Shown: positions 1 to 7,200 of the stretch, piece by piece
Position numbering within the stretch: position 1 is the first letter of the stretch
Layout: each line of letters opens with the position of its first letter
Program-made: the position numbers and the translations under genes
From: Patescibacteria group bacterium UBA6102
Lineage (GTDB): Bacteria; Patescibacteriota; Minisyncoccia; Minisyncoccales; UBA5738
Direction of reading: 5' to 3'
Length of the DNA: 12,731 nt
NCBI GenBank assembly: GCA_002423555.1
Contig: DIWQ01000027.1
Span: 1-12,731 of the forward strand
The notes under the pieces: model-generated
What the model was told of the DNA's origin: nothing
The model's database searches: none
Seen by the model: only the letters and a program-made list of their open reading frames with translations

Positions 1-71
1 CGCAAAATTTGTCAGGATTTGCCAAACTCCAAATTTTAATTTTTAATCTGGTTTAATTTAATCAATGGAAT

Positions 72-2783
72 ATGAAGCGATGCTTACAGTTGTTTGTATT
101 CTTGCCGGTCGCGTTTTCTTTATTCGCCTATTCTTGGGCGCAGGAGTTGCCCGAGATTATCATTGAAGACGCGGATGCGACAACCACGATTGATCTGGTG
201 TCTCCGCCCGCGGATTTTTTTGCCGTTGGCAACCCTCCGTTTCTTTTGCCCGATGAGATGGCAATTTGCCATGCCGATGCAAGGGAGGTGATTGATTTGG
301 TAACTCCGCCGGAAGATTTTTTTGACGCGTCGGAAGCCGACTTGCGCTTGTCCGACGAAGTGGCAATCTGCCGCGCCGACGAAAGAATAACCATCAATCT
401 GGTCGCCCCGCCCGAAGAATTCTTTGATCCCGCGCCGAACTTTACCGACAAATTCGTCTATGTGGCGCTGGGAGATTCCTACCAATCCGGAGAAGGTGCG
501 GGGAATTCCATCCAAAATTCAGTCCAATATTTAAACGAAGCGTATGAGCAAGGCACATATACCGACACGTTGGTTCCCGGTAACGATTCCTGCCATCGCG
601 CCCTGCAAAACTACGCCAAGATTAACAAAAACAAATTCCATCCTGAATTGAGCGATGATGATATTGTTTTAATTGACCTTACTTGTAGCGGCGCCAAGAT
701 TGAAACCGGCCCACGCCCGCCGGTGGTGGGCGATGTGGCCGGCAACCAAATCGCGCCCAACTCACAGTTGCAACAGGCGCTGGACAAATTGAGCGCCGCC
801 GGCCTGACTCCCGCTGATGTGGATCTGGTTACCGTCGGCATGGGCGGCAACGATGCCGGATTTGCGGAACTCGCCAAAGCTTGCGTGACTTCCAGCTTGC
901 TGAATAAAATAATCAAGAATGCGCCCGGAGAAGTAAGAATTATCGCCAACGGACTGGCTAATTGTGAAAATATTGATAAATTGAATTATCATATCGATGA
1001 TGCCATCAATAAGCTCTACGATCAGGAAGTTTGGGCGCAAAATAAATTACTGGAAACTTTTGACCGGGCGAAAATAATGCAGTTGAATTATCCCAATATT
1101 ATGCCAGTTGCAGATTATTTGATTGACTCGGAATTGTGTGGCGGTATTCGTAAAACTGACCTGGATTACTTGCGCAAAAAAACTAAATTGATAAATGAAA
1201 AAATCAGCAAAGCGGTTAATGATGTTCGTGCGCTGGGTAATGACCGATTGGAATTAGTCAACATTCAAACTGGTTTTGGTGCCAATGCGCTTTGCCCGTC
1301 AGATTCTGCGCAAATTTTAGTGAACGGTATTGAAAAGGTTAATCTGGAAGCCGAGGCAAATCGCTTGCTTAACGATGACGAGCAATCAAAATCATTATTG
1401 GGCAAAATATCATCGCATTACAATGAATTTAAGCTCTCGTTGGGGCTTGGTAACAATACCAAAGCCGCTTTGGATTTATCCAATGCGAAGATTGCTTTTG
1501 ACCAGTGGGTGGGGTATTTGATGACCCCGGCTCAAACAAGAATAATCCAAACCAACTTAACCGAATTACCTCCCCAACAAGACCCGAATCTTAGCTATGA
1601 TCGCTTCCAAGGATTGTTTCATCCCAATATGGATGGCCATAAATTAATTGCGTGCAATGTTGAATCTGCTTATTACAATATTCCGCCTGGTGCCTGTCTG
1701 CCGCCAACCGGACCGATAATAAAAAGTGCCGTTGACGGCAATCAAATTGGTAACAAACCGATTGATAGAATTCCGGGGAATTTAATACATTTATACATCC
1801 CCGGTTTTGCACCTAATTCCACGGCAGATATAATGATTGCTTCGGTAACGCAAAAAATAGCGACGGCAACCGCCGACAGCGACGGCATTGTTGATGCCAA
1901 CATAATTCTTCCCGATGTGGGCCCCGGAGTTCATACAATTTCCATTGAAGGCCAGGCCGCCAACGGAGTGGGGCTCACCAAACAATTCCTTGTCAATTAT
2001 CCGGGCAATCCCACCGCCAATTCCAGTTATGGTATTTATCTGACCGGTTTTATTCCCAACGACGGAACCGCGGAACCCGAAAAGATAGACATTAACTATA
2101 TGGGAATGACTTTTAAAACCAGAACTCCCGACGAAGCCGGCGGTATCTTTGTTGAAATTCCGGTATTAAACCAGGAAGAAATCAATATCACCGCCAAAAG
2201 CCGGATCACCGGCAAGGAAGTAGTTCAGACCATAGATGTAATTACTGACAATATTTCGCCGGAATTAACATTCAACTTTGACCAAACCAAGAAGGACTTG
2301 GTATTTACCGCCACGGATAATATCTCCGGCCCGGACAACATCGCCATCACCGACCAAAACGGCGTGGTTACCGCCACCGATCAGGCAGGGAATACCACCA
2401 AGCTTGTTTTCAATGAAAAAAATCGCAAACAATCATTGCGCGCTCAGTTAAAAAGCATCTCTCACAACGACACCACCGTCAATCTGTCATCAAACCGGAT
2501 TGGCTTTGCCTGGTTCTACGGATATACCCCAAAGATCCCGGCAATCCTGAGAGGATTGCAATCCTTGCCTCCGGTTCCCGCCAATCTTCCCCAAAGCAAT
2601 ACTCTGAAATTCCTGCTCCAGCAAGCCAAACTAAACGACGGTTCATTTGTTGTGGCGATATATGCCAACAACAAAACCAGGATCGCGGAATACAAAAACA
2701 AAAAATTCAATCTGAAAACCCATTCCGGGTTAAAACTGCTCAAGTTTAATACCAACAATGGCAAACTGAGCTGGAGCTATTAA
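72..2783 (+). CDS. secreted SGNH/GDSL esterase-like protein, SEST-like, with N-terminal repeats
   Basis: This 903-aa exported protein has an SGNH-hydrolase core, expected to cleave ester bonds outside the membrane. Residues 1-23 look like a signal peptide ending SWAQ. Residues 38-122 hold three repeats. The core runs from about 127 to 545. Block I is LGDSYQSGEG (nucleophile Ser136), block II is TCSGAK (Gly207), block III is GMGGNDAG (Gly259, Asn260), and block V is FHPNMDGH (His517). No Asp sits three residues before His517, as in the Streptomyces scabies esterase, which uses a Ser-His dyad. Several cysteines (174, 205, 271, 298) suggest disulfides. About 250 residues between blocks III and V form a large, mostly helical insertion. 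Residues 550-780 look like Ig-type beta domains (TFTATDN-like and TDQAGN text), followed by a basic tail. The ATG at 72 is chosen because it gives the signal peptide; no SD is visible. The substrate is unknown. The fold call is firm, the physiological role is not. Confidence 0.85.
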   Translation: MKRCLQLFVFLPVAFSLFAYSWAQELPEIIIEDADATTTIDLVSPPADFFAVGNPPFLLPDEMAICHADAREVIDLVTPPEDFFDASEADLRLSDEVAICRADERITINLVAPPEEFFDPAPNFTDKFVYVALGDSYQSGEGAGNSIQNSVQYLNEAYEQGTYTDTLVPGNDSCHRALQNYAKINKNKFHPELSDDDIVLIDLTCSGAKIETGPRPPVVGDVAGNQIAPNSQLQQALDKLSAAGLTPADVDLVTVGMGGNDAGFAELAKACVTSSLLNKIIKNAPGEVRIIANGLANCENIDKLNYHIDDAINKLYDQEVWAQNKLLETFDRAKIMQLNYPNIMPVADYLIDSELCGGIRKTDLDYLRKKTKLINEKISKAVNDVRALGNDRLELVNIQTGFGANALCPSDSAQILVNGIEKVNLEAEANRLLNDDEQSKSLLGKISSHYNEFKLSLGLGNNTKAALDLSNAKIAFDQWVGYLMTPAQTRIIQTNLTELPPQQDPNLSYDRFQGLFHPNMDGHKLIACNVESAYYNIPPGACLPPTGPIIKSAVDGNQIGNKPIDRIPGNLIHLYIPGFAPNSTADIMIASVTQKIATATADSDGIVDANIILPDVGPGVHTISIEGQAANGVGLTKQFLVNYPGNPTANSSYGIYLTGFIPNDGTAEPEKIDINYMGMTFKTRTPDEAGGIFVEIPVLNQEEINITAKSRITGKEVVQTIDVITDNISPELTFNFDQTKKDLVFTATDNISGPDNIAITDQNGVVTATDQAGNTTKLVFNEKNRKQSLRAQLKSISHNDTTVNLSSNRIGFAWFYGYTPKIPAILRGLQSLPPVPANLPQSNTLKFLLQQAKLNDGSFVVAIYANNKTRIAEYKNKKFNLKTHSGLKLLKFNTNNGKLSWSY
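183..437 (+). repeat. three-fold imperfect protein repeat in the SGNH protein
   Basis: Residues 38-70, 71-104 and 105-122 repeat the pattern I-D/N-L-V-x-P-P-x-x-F-F. The three cores are IDLVSPPADFF, IDLVTPPEDFF and INLVAPPEEFF. The first two copies end in a matching tail (DEMAICHAD and DEVAICRAD), each with one cysteine. The third copy is truncated where the catalytic domain begins. The DNA copies have diverged at synonymous sites, so the repeat is old or selected at protein level. Its function is unknown. Confidence 0.85.
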
Positions 2784-2793
2784 TAAAATAATT

Positions 2794-3339
2794 ATGGATA
2801 CAACTAAACGAAACAAAATCAAGAGGATATCAATTATTATTGTTTCAATTATAATTGTCGCCTTCTTTATGATTAAAGTCCTGCCGACGATATTTTTCGC
2901 TGGATTGAGCGCTTACGTTGATTATCAAAAATCGCAAAACCAGAAATTGTTGGACAAAAACGGGGTGAAAACTTTGTCCTGTGAACCGGCGAGTTCGGTG
3001 GAGTTGGGATCGCCATCATTCCTAAATGGAAAAACTGCCGAATTTACAACTGCAGGCGGAACAATATATGTAAAGCCACGCATATTTTCAGGAGGAGGAT
3101 GGATACCTCCGTTTAGTTCGGCGGAAATCTTTGTCGGCTACACTGCAACTCCTCCAACATATGATGCAATAACTGGCATAACAACCAATGTATTAAAGAG
3201 GCTCGAATTTAACAATACGGATTACGGTATTCTTGATCTTCCCGTCGGCCGCTATTGGCTCTGGTCGGGCGAAGGTGGAGATATTATCCTCTACAGCTGC
3301 GAGGAGGGCGGGGTGAGCGATCCCAAGCCGGTGCGGTAG
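2794..3339 (+). CDS. small membrane-anchored protein of unknown function
   Basis: This 181-aa protein is not recognised. A basic N-terminus (residues 1-11, KRNKIKR) precedes a strongly hydrophobic segment at about 12-40, rich in Ile and Val. That reads as an uncleaved signal anchor with the remainder outside the cell. The exposed part has two cysteines (Cys63 and Cys169) that could pair, and Gly/Pro-rich, beta-prone text (FSGGGWIPPFSS, LPVGRYWLWSG) resembling a small beta-sandwich. It starts 10 nt after the stop of the SGNH gene on the same strand, with no SD, so the two are probably co-transcribed. It may be an accessory to the secreted esterase, but only position supports that. No terminator is obvious directly after its stop. 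Confidence 0.7.
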   Translation: MDTTKRNKIKRISIIIVSIIIVAFFMIKVLPTIFFAGLSAYVDYQKSQNQKLLDKNGVKTLSCEPASSVELGSPSFLNGKTAEFTTAGGTIYVKPRIFSGGGWIPPFSSAEIFVGYTATPPTYDAITGITTNVLKRLEFNNTDYGILDLPVGRYWLWSGEGGDIILYSCEEGGVSDPKPVR

Positions 3340-3396
3340 TTTTGCGGAGGATTTTCAGATGGTTAGACCCTTTGAAAATTGCATACATACAGAGAG

Positions 3397-3424
3397 TTGA
3401 TTTTTTTGATAATTTTTGTATGAT
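3397..3424 (+). promoter_or_regulatory. sigma70-type promoter of the structured short transcript
   Basis: A -35 box TTGATT (3397-3402) and a -10 box TATGAT (3419-3424) are separated by 16 nt. Transcription would start near 3431. Everything up to the terminator at 3624-3665 would then form a transcript of about 230 nt. Confidence 0.55.
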
Positions 3425-3430
3425 GGCACC

Positions 3431-3661
3431 ATAGCGCTCCTAAGGAGGGAGTGAAGTTATAAGAGGAGGTGAAAAAATAAACGTATTTGGAACGATGCAT
3501 CAGAATTTCTATCGTTCTGCTCTGCTATCGCTCGTCATTGCTATTCTTCCCGGAGCTGTTATCCGGGAAGAGCAGTTGTCTGGTGCGAATATCCCGACGC
3601 AATATCCGCGTCGGTAGATAAATGAGGAGTTCGCTGATTTTTTTAGCGGCTCCTCCTTTTT
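3431..3661 (+). ncRNA. candidate structured RNA or highly structured short mRNA
   Basis: Between a promoter and an intrinsic terminator lie several perfect hairpins. H1 is GAACGAT (3490-3496) with ATCGTTC (3511-3517). H2 is CTTCCCGG (3546-3553) with CCGGGAAG (3563-3570), extendable by an A-T and a G-U pair. H3 is CCGACGC (3594-3600) with GCGTCGG (3608-3614). The 5' part has two SD-like boxes, AAGGAGG (3442-3448) and GAGGAGG (3463-3469). It does not match tmRNA, RNase P or SRP RNA signatures known to me, and I do not recognise the family. A small reading frame also spans the hairpins, so it may be an mRNA instead of, or as well as, a regulatory RNA. Evidence is by eye only. Confidence 0.45.
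3477..3617 (+). CDS. possible small hydrophobic peptide (40-46 aa), start uncertain
   Basis: An open frame from ATG 3495 to TAG 3615-3617 encodes 40 aa with a hydrophobic stretch (SALLSLVIAILPGAVI) and a basic C-terminus (YPRR), so it could be a single-pass membrane peptide. The ATG is 25 nt past the strong SD GGAGG (3465-3469), which is too far. In the same frame, the codon exactly 7 nt after that SD is ATA at 3477, which would give 46 aa if AUA initiates. ATG 3495 lies inside the left arm of hairpin H1, so it could be occluded. Size, hydrophobicity and the folded message recall type I toxin peptides or leader peptides, but no antitoxin RNA was identified. It may equally be a chance frame inside an RNA gene. 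Confidence 0.3.
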   Translation: MNVFGTMHQNFYRSALLSLVIAILPGAVIREEQLSGANIPTQYPRR

Positions 3662-3665
3662 ATTT
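3624..3665 (+). terminator. intrinsic terminator of the short structured unit
   Basis: GAGGAG (3624-3629) pairs with CTCCTC (3650-3655), and CGCT (3632-3635) with AGCG (3645-3648), with a small TT/G internal loop between the helices. The loop is GATTTTTTT and the stem is followed by TTTTTATTTT. Stem and U-tract are typical of a Rho-independent terminator. Confidence 0.75.
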
Positions 3666-3706
3666 TATAATTTGGCGCGGCGTTTTGGCGGGAAAAATAT
3701 GGTGGC

Positions 3707-3734
3707 TTGACAGGCGTTGTGGGGCGGATAGAAT
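3707..3734 (+). promoter_or_regulatory. sigma70-type promoter upstream of the NrdD-like gene
   Basis: A consensus -35 TTGACA (3707-3712) is followed after 16 nt by TAGAAT (3729-3734). The spacer is G-rich, like that of the promoter at 12298. A start near 3741 would give a leader of about 145 nt before the ATG at 3886. Confidence 0.6.
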
Positions 3735-3782
3735 GAAAACACAAAAAATTAATGTCAAAATCCAAATGACAAATGTCAAAAT

Positions 3783-3846
3783 AAATCCAAAATCAAAATT
3801 TCAAGATAATTTGCGATTTGATATTTGAAATTTGAGCTTTGGATTT
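3783..3846 (+). repeat. AT-rich imperfect inverted repeat in the leader of the NrdD-like gene
   Basis: AAATCCAAA (3783-3791) is inverted as TTTGGATTT (3838-3846), and AAATTTCAA (3796-3804) as TTGAAATTT (3825-3833). The middle is unpaired. Together they form a broken AT-rich hairpin. Similar low-complexity palindromic spacers are common between genes in this kind of genome, and no function is assigned. Confidence 0.6.
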
Positions 3847-3885
3847 GTTTTGGCGCTTGATTTTGGTATTTGAGTTTAAAAAATT

Positions 3886-4164
3886 ATGGATCTTGATCAA
3901 AAGTGCCATGATTGTCAGGCGTTGATTGAACTTGACGGCAACGAGATCAAAAACGGCGTCTTGCTGGCCTATAAAGACGAAGACGGCAAGGAGTATGAAG
4001 TTTTCAAATGTCGGGCCTGCTACGATGCCAGCCCGCGGCTGGCGGATTACCGGCCCTGCGAGGTTTATTCGCGGGTCTGCGGCTATCTGCGGCCGGTGGG
4101 GCAATGGAACGCGGGCAAACGGCAGGAGTATGCCGAAAGGAAAGAATACAAAAGCGAGTGCTGA
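3886..4164 (+). CDS. stand-alone NrdD C-terminal (glycyl-radical) domain protein
   Basis: This 92-aa protein matches only the C-terminal end of class III (anaerobic) ribonucleoside-triphosphate reductase. Residues 60-86 read VYSRVCGYLRPVGQWNAGKR with EYAER following. RVCGY is the NrdD glycyl-radical motif, with the radical glycine expected at Gly66. The RPVxxWNxGKxxEF/Y pattern is typical of the NrdD family C-terminus. Upstream, CHDC (Cys7, Cys10) and CRAC (Cys42, Cys45) make a likely zinc ribbon. The catalytic ten-stranded barrel of full NrdD (about 600-700 aa) is absent, and no NrdG activase lies in the window. Such short proteins are often annotated simply as 'anaerobic ribonucleotide reductase'. 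It could be a spare radical domain, in the manner of GrcA for pyruvate formate-lyase, or a zinc protein with a repurposed tail. No SD precedes the ATG. The TTGACA promoter at 3707 and the terminator at 4175 make it a single-gene unit. Confidence 0.75.
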   Translation: MDLDQKCHDCQALIELDGNEIKNGVLLAYKDEDGKEYEVFKCRACYDASPRLADYRPCEVYSRVCGYLRPVGQWNAGKRQEYAERKEYKSEC

Positions 4165-4174
4165 AAATTCAAAA

Positions 4175-4202
4175 CGCGCCGGTCAAGCCGGCGCGTTTTT
4201 TT
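4175..4202 (+). terminator. strong terminator shared by convergent genes
   Basis: CGCGCCGG (4175-4182) and CCGGCGCG (4188-4195) form a perfect 8-bp GC stem with a 5-nt loop, followed by seven T on the + strand. On the - strand the same hairpin is followed by TTTTGAATTTT, so it can also end the RND operon. The RND stop codon (complement of 4183-4185) lies in the loop, so the terminator is embedded in the end of that coding sequence. Confidence 0.85.
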
Positions 4203-7200
4203 CGGGATTGAAGAAAGCGGCAAAAAGCGCGGGCACCATAAAAAGGGTAAAAAACGATGATACCGACAGGCCGCAGATAATGGCCGCGCCCAGCGCTTGC
4301 CATGTCGTTGACGAAAGCGTGATCGGGATGATGCCGATGATGGTGCAAAACGAAGTGATGAAAATCGCTTCAAAACGGGATTTTCCCGCGTCAATGATTG
4401 CATCGCGAAAAGCAATGCCGTTGTTGAGATTCAGGCTGATTTTGTCAATCAGGATGATGGCGTTTTTCACCACGATGCCGAACAGCGCCAGAATGCCGAT
4501 CAGGCCCGGGAAACTCAACGGGATACCAAACAACGTGAGGCCGAAGAACACGCCGATCAGCGCCAGCGGCATCGTGATCAGCACGATTGCGGCCTTGATA
4601 AATGAGTTGAATTGAATCACCATCGTGGCCACGATCAGAATAAATGCAACTCCCATCGCCGCGATGATTGATTGCACCGATTCGGCGTTGGTCTCATTGG
4701 CACCGCCGTAGGATATCTCATAGCCTTCGGGAAGATCGTATGACGCGGTTTTCTTTTTGAATTCGGACAGCACTGTGTCGGAGGTGGTTTTGGCGGTGAT
4801 GTCGCCGGTCAAATTGACGGTGCGCTTTTGATCAACGCGCATTATGCTTTCCACCGAAGGGTCCAGCGATATTTTTGAAACGTCTTTTAGATAAATCGAC
4901 TTGCCGCCGCCGTTGGCGATTTGCAGATTTTGTATCGCCGCCAAATCGGGAATGGACGCGGGGTCAAATCGTGCGATTACTTTAACGTCTTCGTTGTCGC
5001 GCAGGATTGAGGTGGTTTCAACGCCGGAAATCGCGGCGCGCAAAACCGAACCGACATAAGCGGCGGTCAAATTGTTTTGCGCCAGTTTGGCATGGTCAAG
5101 ATTGAAAGTGTATTGCGGCACCGACTCTTTGAGCGAAGTTGAAACATTGACGACTTCCGGAATTGATTGGAGCGCGGGTTGCAGGTCATCGGCGATTTTT
5201 TTCAATTCATCCAAATCCGATCCGGAAATTTCCGCCTGAAAGGCGGAGCCGGCCGGCGGGCCGCCGCGCAGGGAAACCACGGTGACTTTGGCATCCGGAA
5301 CGCCGGCAAATTCGCGGCGCAAGATTTCTTCCAGCTCATATGATTTTAATTCGCGCCGGTTTTTTTCAACCAGATTGATGGTGATGGAAGCCTTGTTTGA
5401 ACTGCCGCCGCCCGATCCGCCGGTGGAATAAAGAGAAACCGCGCCACCGACAGTCGTGGAGAAATTGTCAATTTCTTCGTATTGCAAAAGCTTTTCTTCA
5501 ATTTTTTCGGTGATTGCGTCGGTTTGGGCCAGCCGGTAGCCGGTCGGAGTTTCAATGTTGATGTACATATAGCCGAAATCATCGGCCGGAAAGAATTCGG
5601 ATTTCAAGATTCCGACGGCGGGCAGAGCCGTTGCGGCGACAAAAAGCGCGACGATACCGCCAAAAAACCGCCGCCGCGATTTTTTGCTGTCAATCAAGGG
5701 GGAAAGATATTTTTCATAGAGAGGAAGGGTGGCGCCCAAGTCAATGATGCCGTGGAGCAGGCGGTGCGAAAGGCCGGCGTTTTCCCGCGTTTCCAAGCCG
5801 CGCATTTTTTGTTTGACCGCTTCGTCGTCTTCAGCCTCGTGCCGCATCAGCCGCTGGTTGTTTTCCAGCGCGTTCTTGCCGCCTTTTTCATACCAATAGA
5901 CCATCAATCCGGCGGCAAGAAGGATTATCGCGCCGCCGAATTGCGCGAAGACGTTGTTTTGGAAAAGCAGGATTGCCGCCAATCCGGCAAGCGCCGCGCA
6001 ATAAAGGAAAAAGAAATTTTTTGTCAGGCGGACGCGCTCCAGAATCGCCGCCAGCGGGTGGTTGACCATAAGCGCGATCGCCAGGCTTGCCAGCAGGGTT
6101 ACCGAAATCGTGATGGGCACGGATTTCAGAAACTGTCCCATAATTCCCGAAGAGAACAGGAGCGGCAAAAACGCCCAAACGGTGGTGAGGGTCGTGGTTG
6201 TAAGCACCACTTTGAAATCGTTCAACACCAGAAGCACCGCTTCTTCGGGCGTGAATTTGCCGGTGCGCATATATTGTTTGGTGGCCGAGACCACGACAAT
6301 GGCGTCGTCAACGATCAGCCCCAGCGACAAAAGCAGGGAAAACAGCGACAGGAAGTTGAGGGTGATTCCGGCGGCGTCCATTATGCCGAAGGTGATGAAA
6401 AACACCAGCGGAATCGCCAATCCCGCGACCAAGGCTTCTTTTAATCCGATCAACAGAAAAAGCACGCCCATCACCAAAAACAGCGTCAAAACAAAATCGT
6501 GCGTCAATTGGTCAAAGTCTTCCTGAATGTATTTTGCCTGATCGTAGGTGGTGTCATATTTCAAACCGGGAATTTCCCGGGTGAAATCGTTTAAAACGTT
6601 TTTTGCTTGAGCGACGGTGTCAATGATGTTGCCGCCGGTGCGCTTGACGATGCTCAAGGTTACCGCGTCGCTCGGCGGTTGCCCGTTTGAAGCAATGCGC
6701 GAGATTTTCGTTTTTTCAATGGAGGTTTCTTCCACCACCGCGACATCTTTCAAAAAAACCGGTGTGCCGCCGGCCGTGCCAACGGGCAATTCCTGCAATT
6801 GCCGGGCGTCGTATATCCGGCCGTCGGTGCGCACCGGATAAACATAAACCGAACCTTCAAAATTACCCGAAGGAACGCTGATGTTGGCGGCCGCGACGGC
6901 GTTGTTAGCTTGAGGCAGGGTGATGCCGTAATAATTCAATTTTTCGGGAGAATAATTAATTTCAATTTCCCGCCGGTCGCCGCCGGCAATGCTCACTTCG
7001 CGCACGCCGGGGATTTTTTCCAGTTCGTCTTTTATGTCTTTGGCGTAATCATATAGCGTGAAGCCGTTATAATCGCCGCTCAAGGCAACGCTGAGTATCG
7101 GCGTGTCGTCCAGCGATACTTCGCCCACTACCGGATCGCCCGCGTCTTCGGGCAGTTCGTTTTTAATGTTACCCAACGCGTCGCGAACCTTGCGGACGGA

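Noticed and set aside
1..71. Promoter for the SGNH gene (TTGTCA at 9-14)
   Set aside because: No -10 box lies at acceptable spacing, and the region is cut by the window edge.
3442..3481. Two minimal frames, GTG-AAG-TTA-TAA and GTG-AAA-AAA-TAA, behind SD-like boxes
   Set aside because: The GTG codons touch or overlap the SD sequences (0-2 nt spacing), which is too close for initiation.
3622..3828. 68-aa open frame on the + strand
   Set aside because: Its first codons lie in the terminator stem (3624-3665), it runs through a promoter and an AT-rich inverted repeat, and it resembles nothing coding.
3783..3846. CRISPR-like or insertion-sequence remnant in the AT-rich repeats
   Set aside because: There are no regularly spaced direct repeats, no target duplications and no transposase fragment. 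It reads as a simple AT-rich imperfect palindrome.
3926..4615. 229-aa open frame on the + strand
   Set aside because: It overlaps the NrdD-like gene in another frame, crosses the strong terminator and continues antisense to the RND gene.
5482..6444. 320-aa open frame on the + strand opposite the RND pump gene
   Set aside because: It is antisense to an intact, clearly recognised gene, its composition is low-complexity (rich in R, Q, G, H), and it has no start signals. It is a shadow of codon bias.
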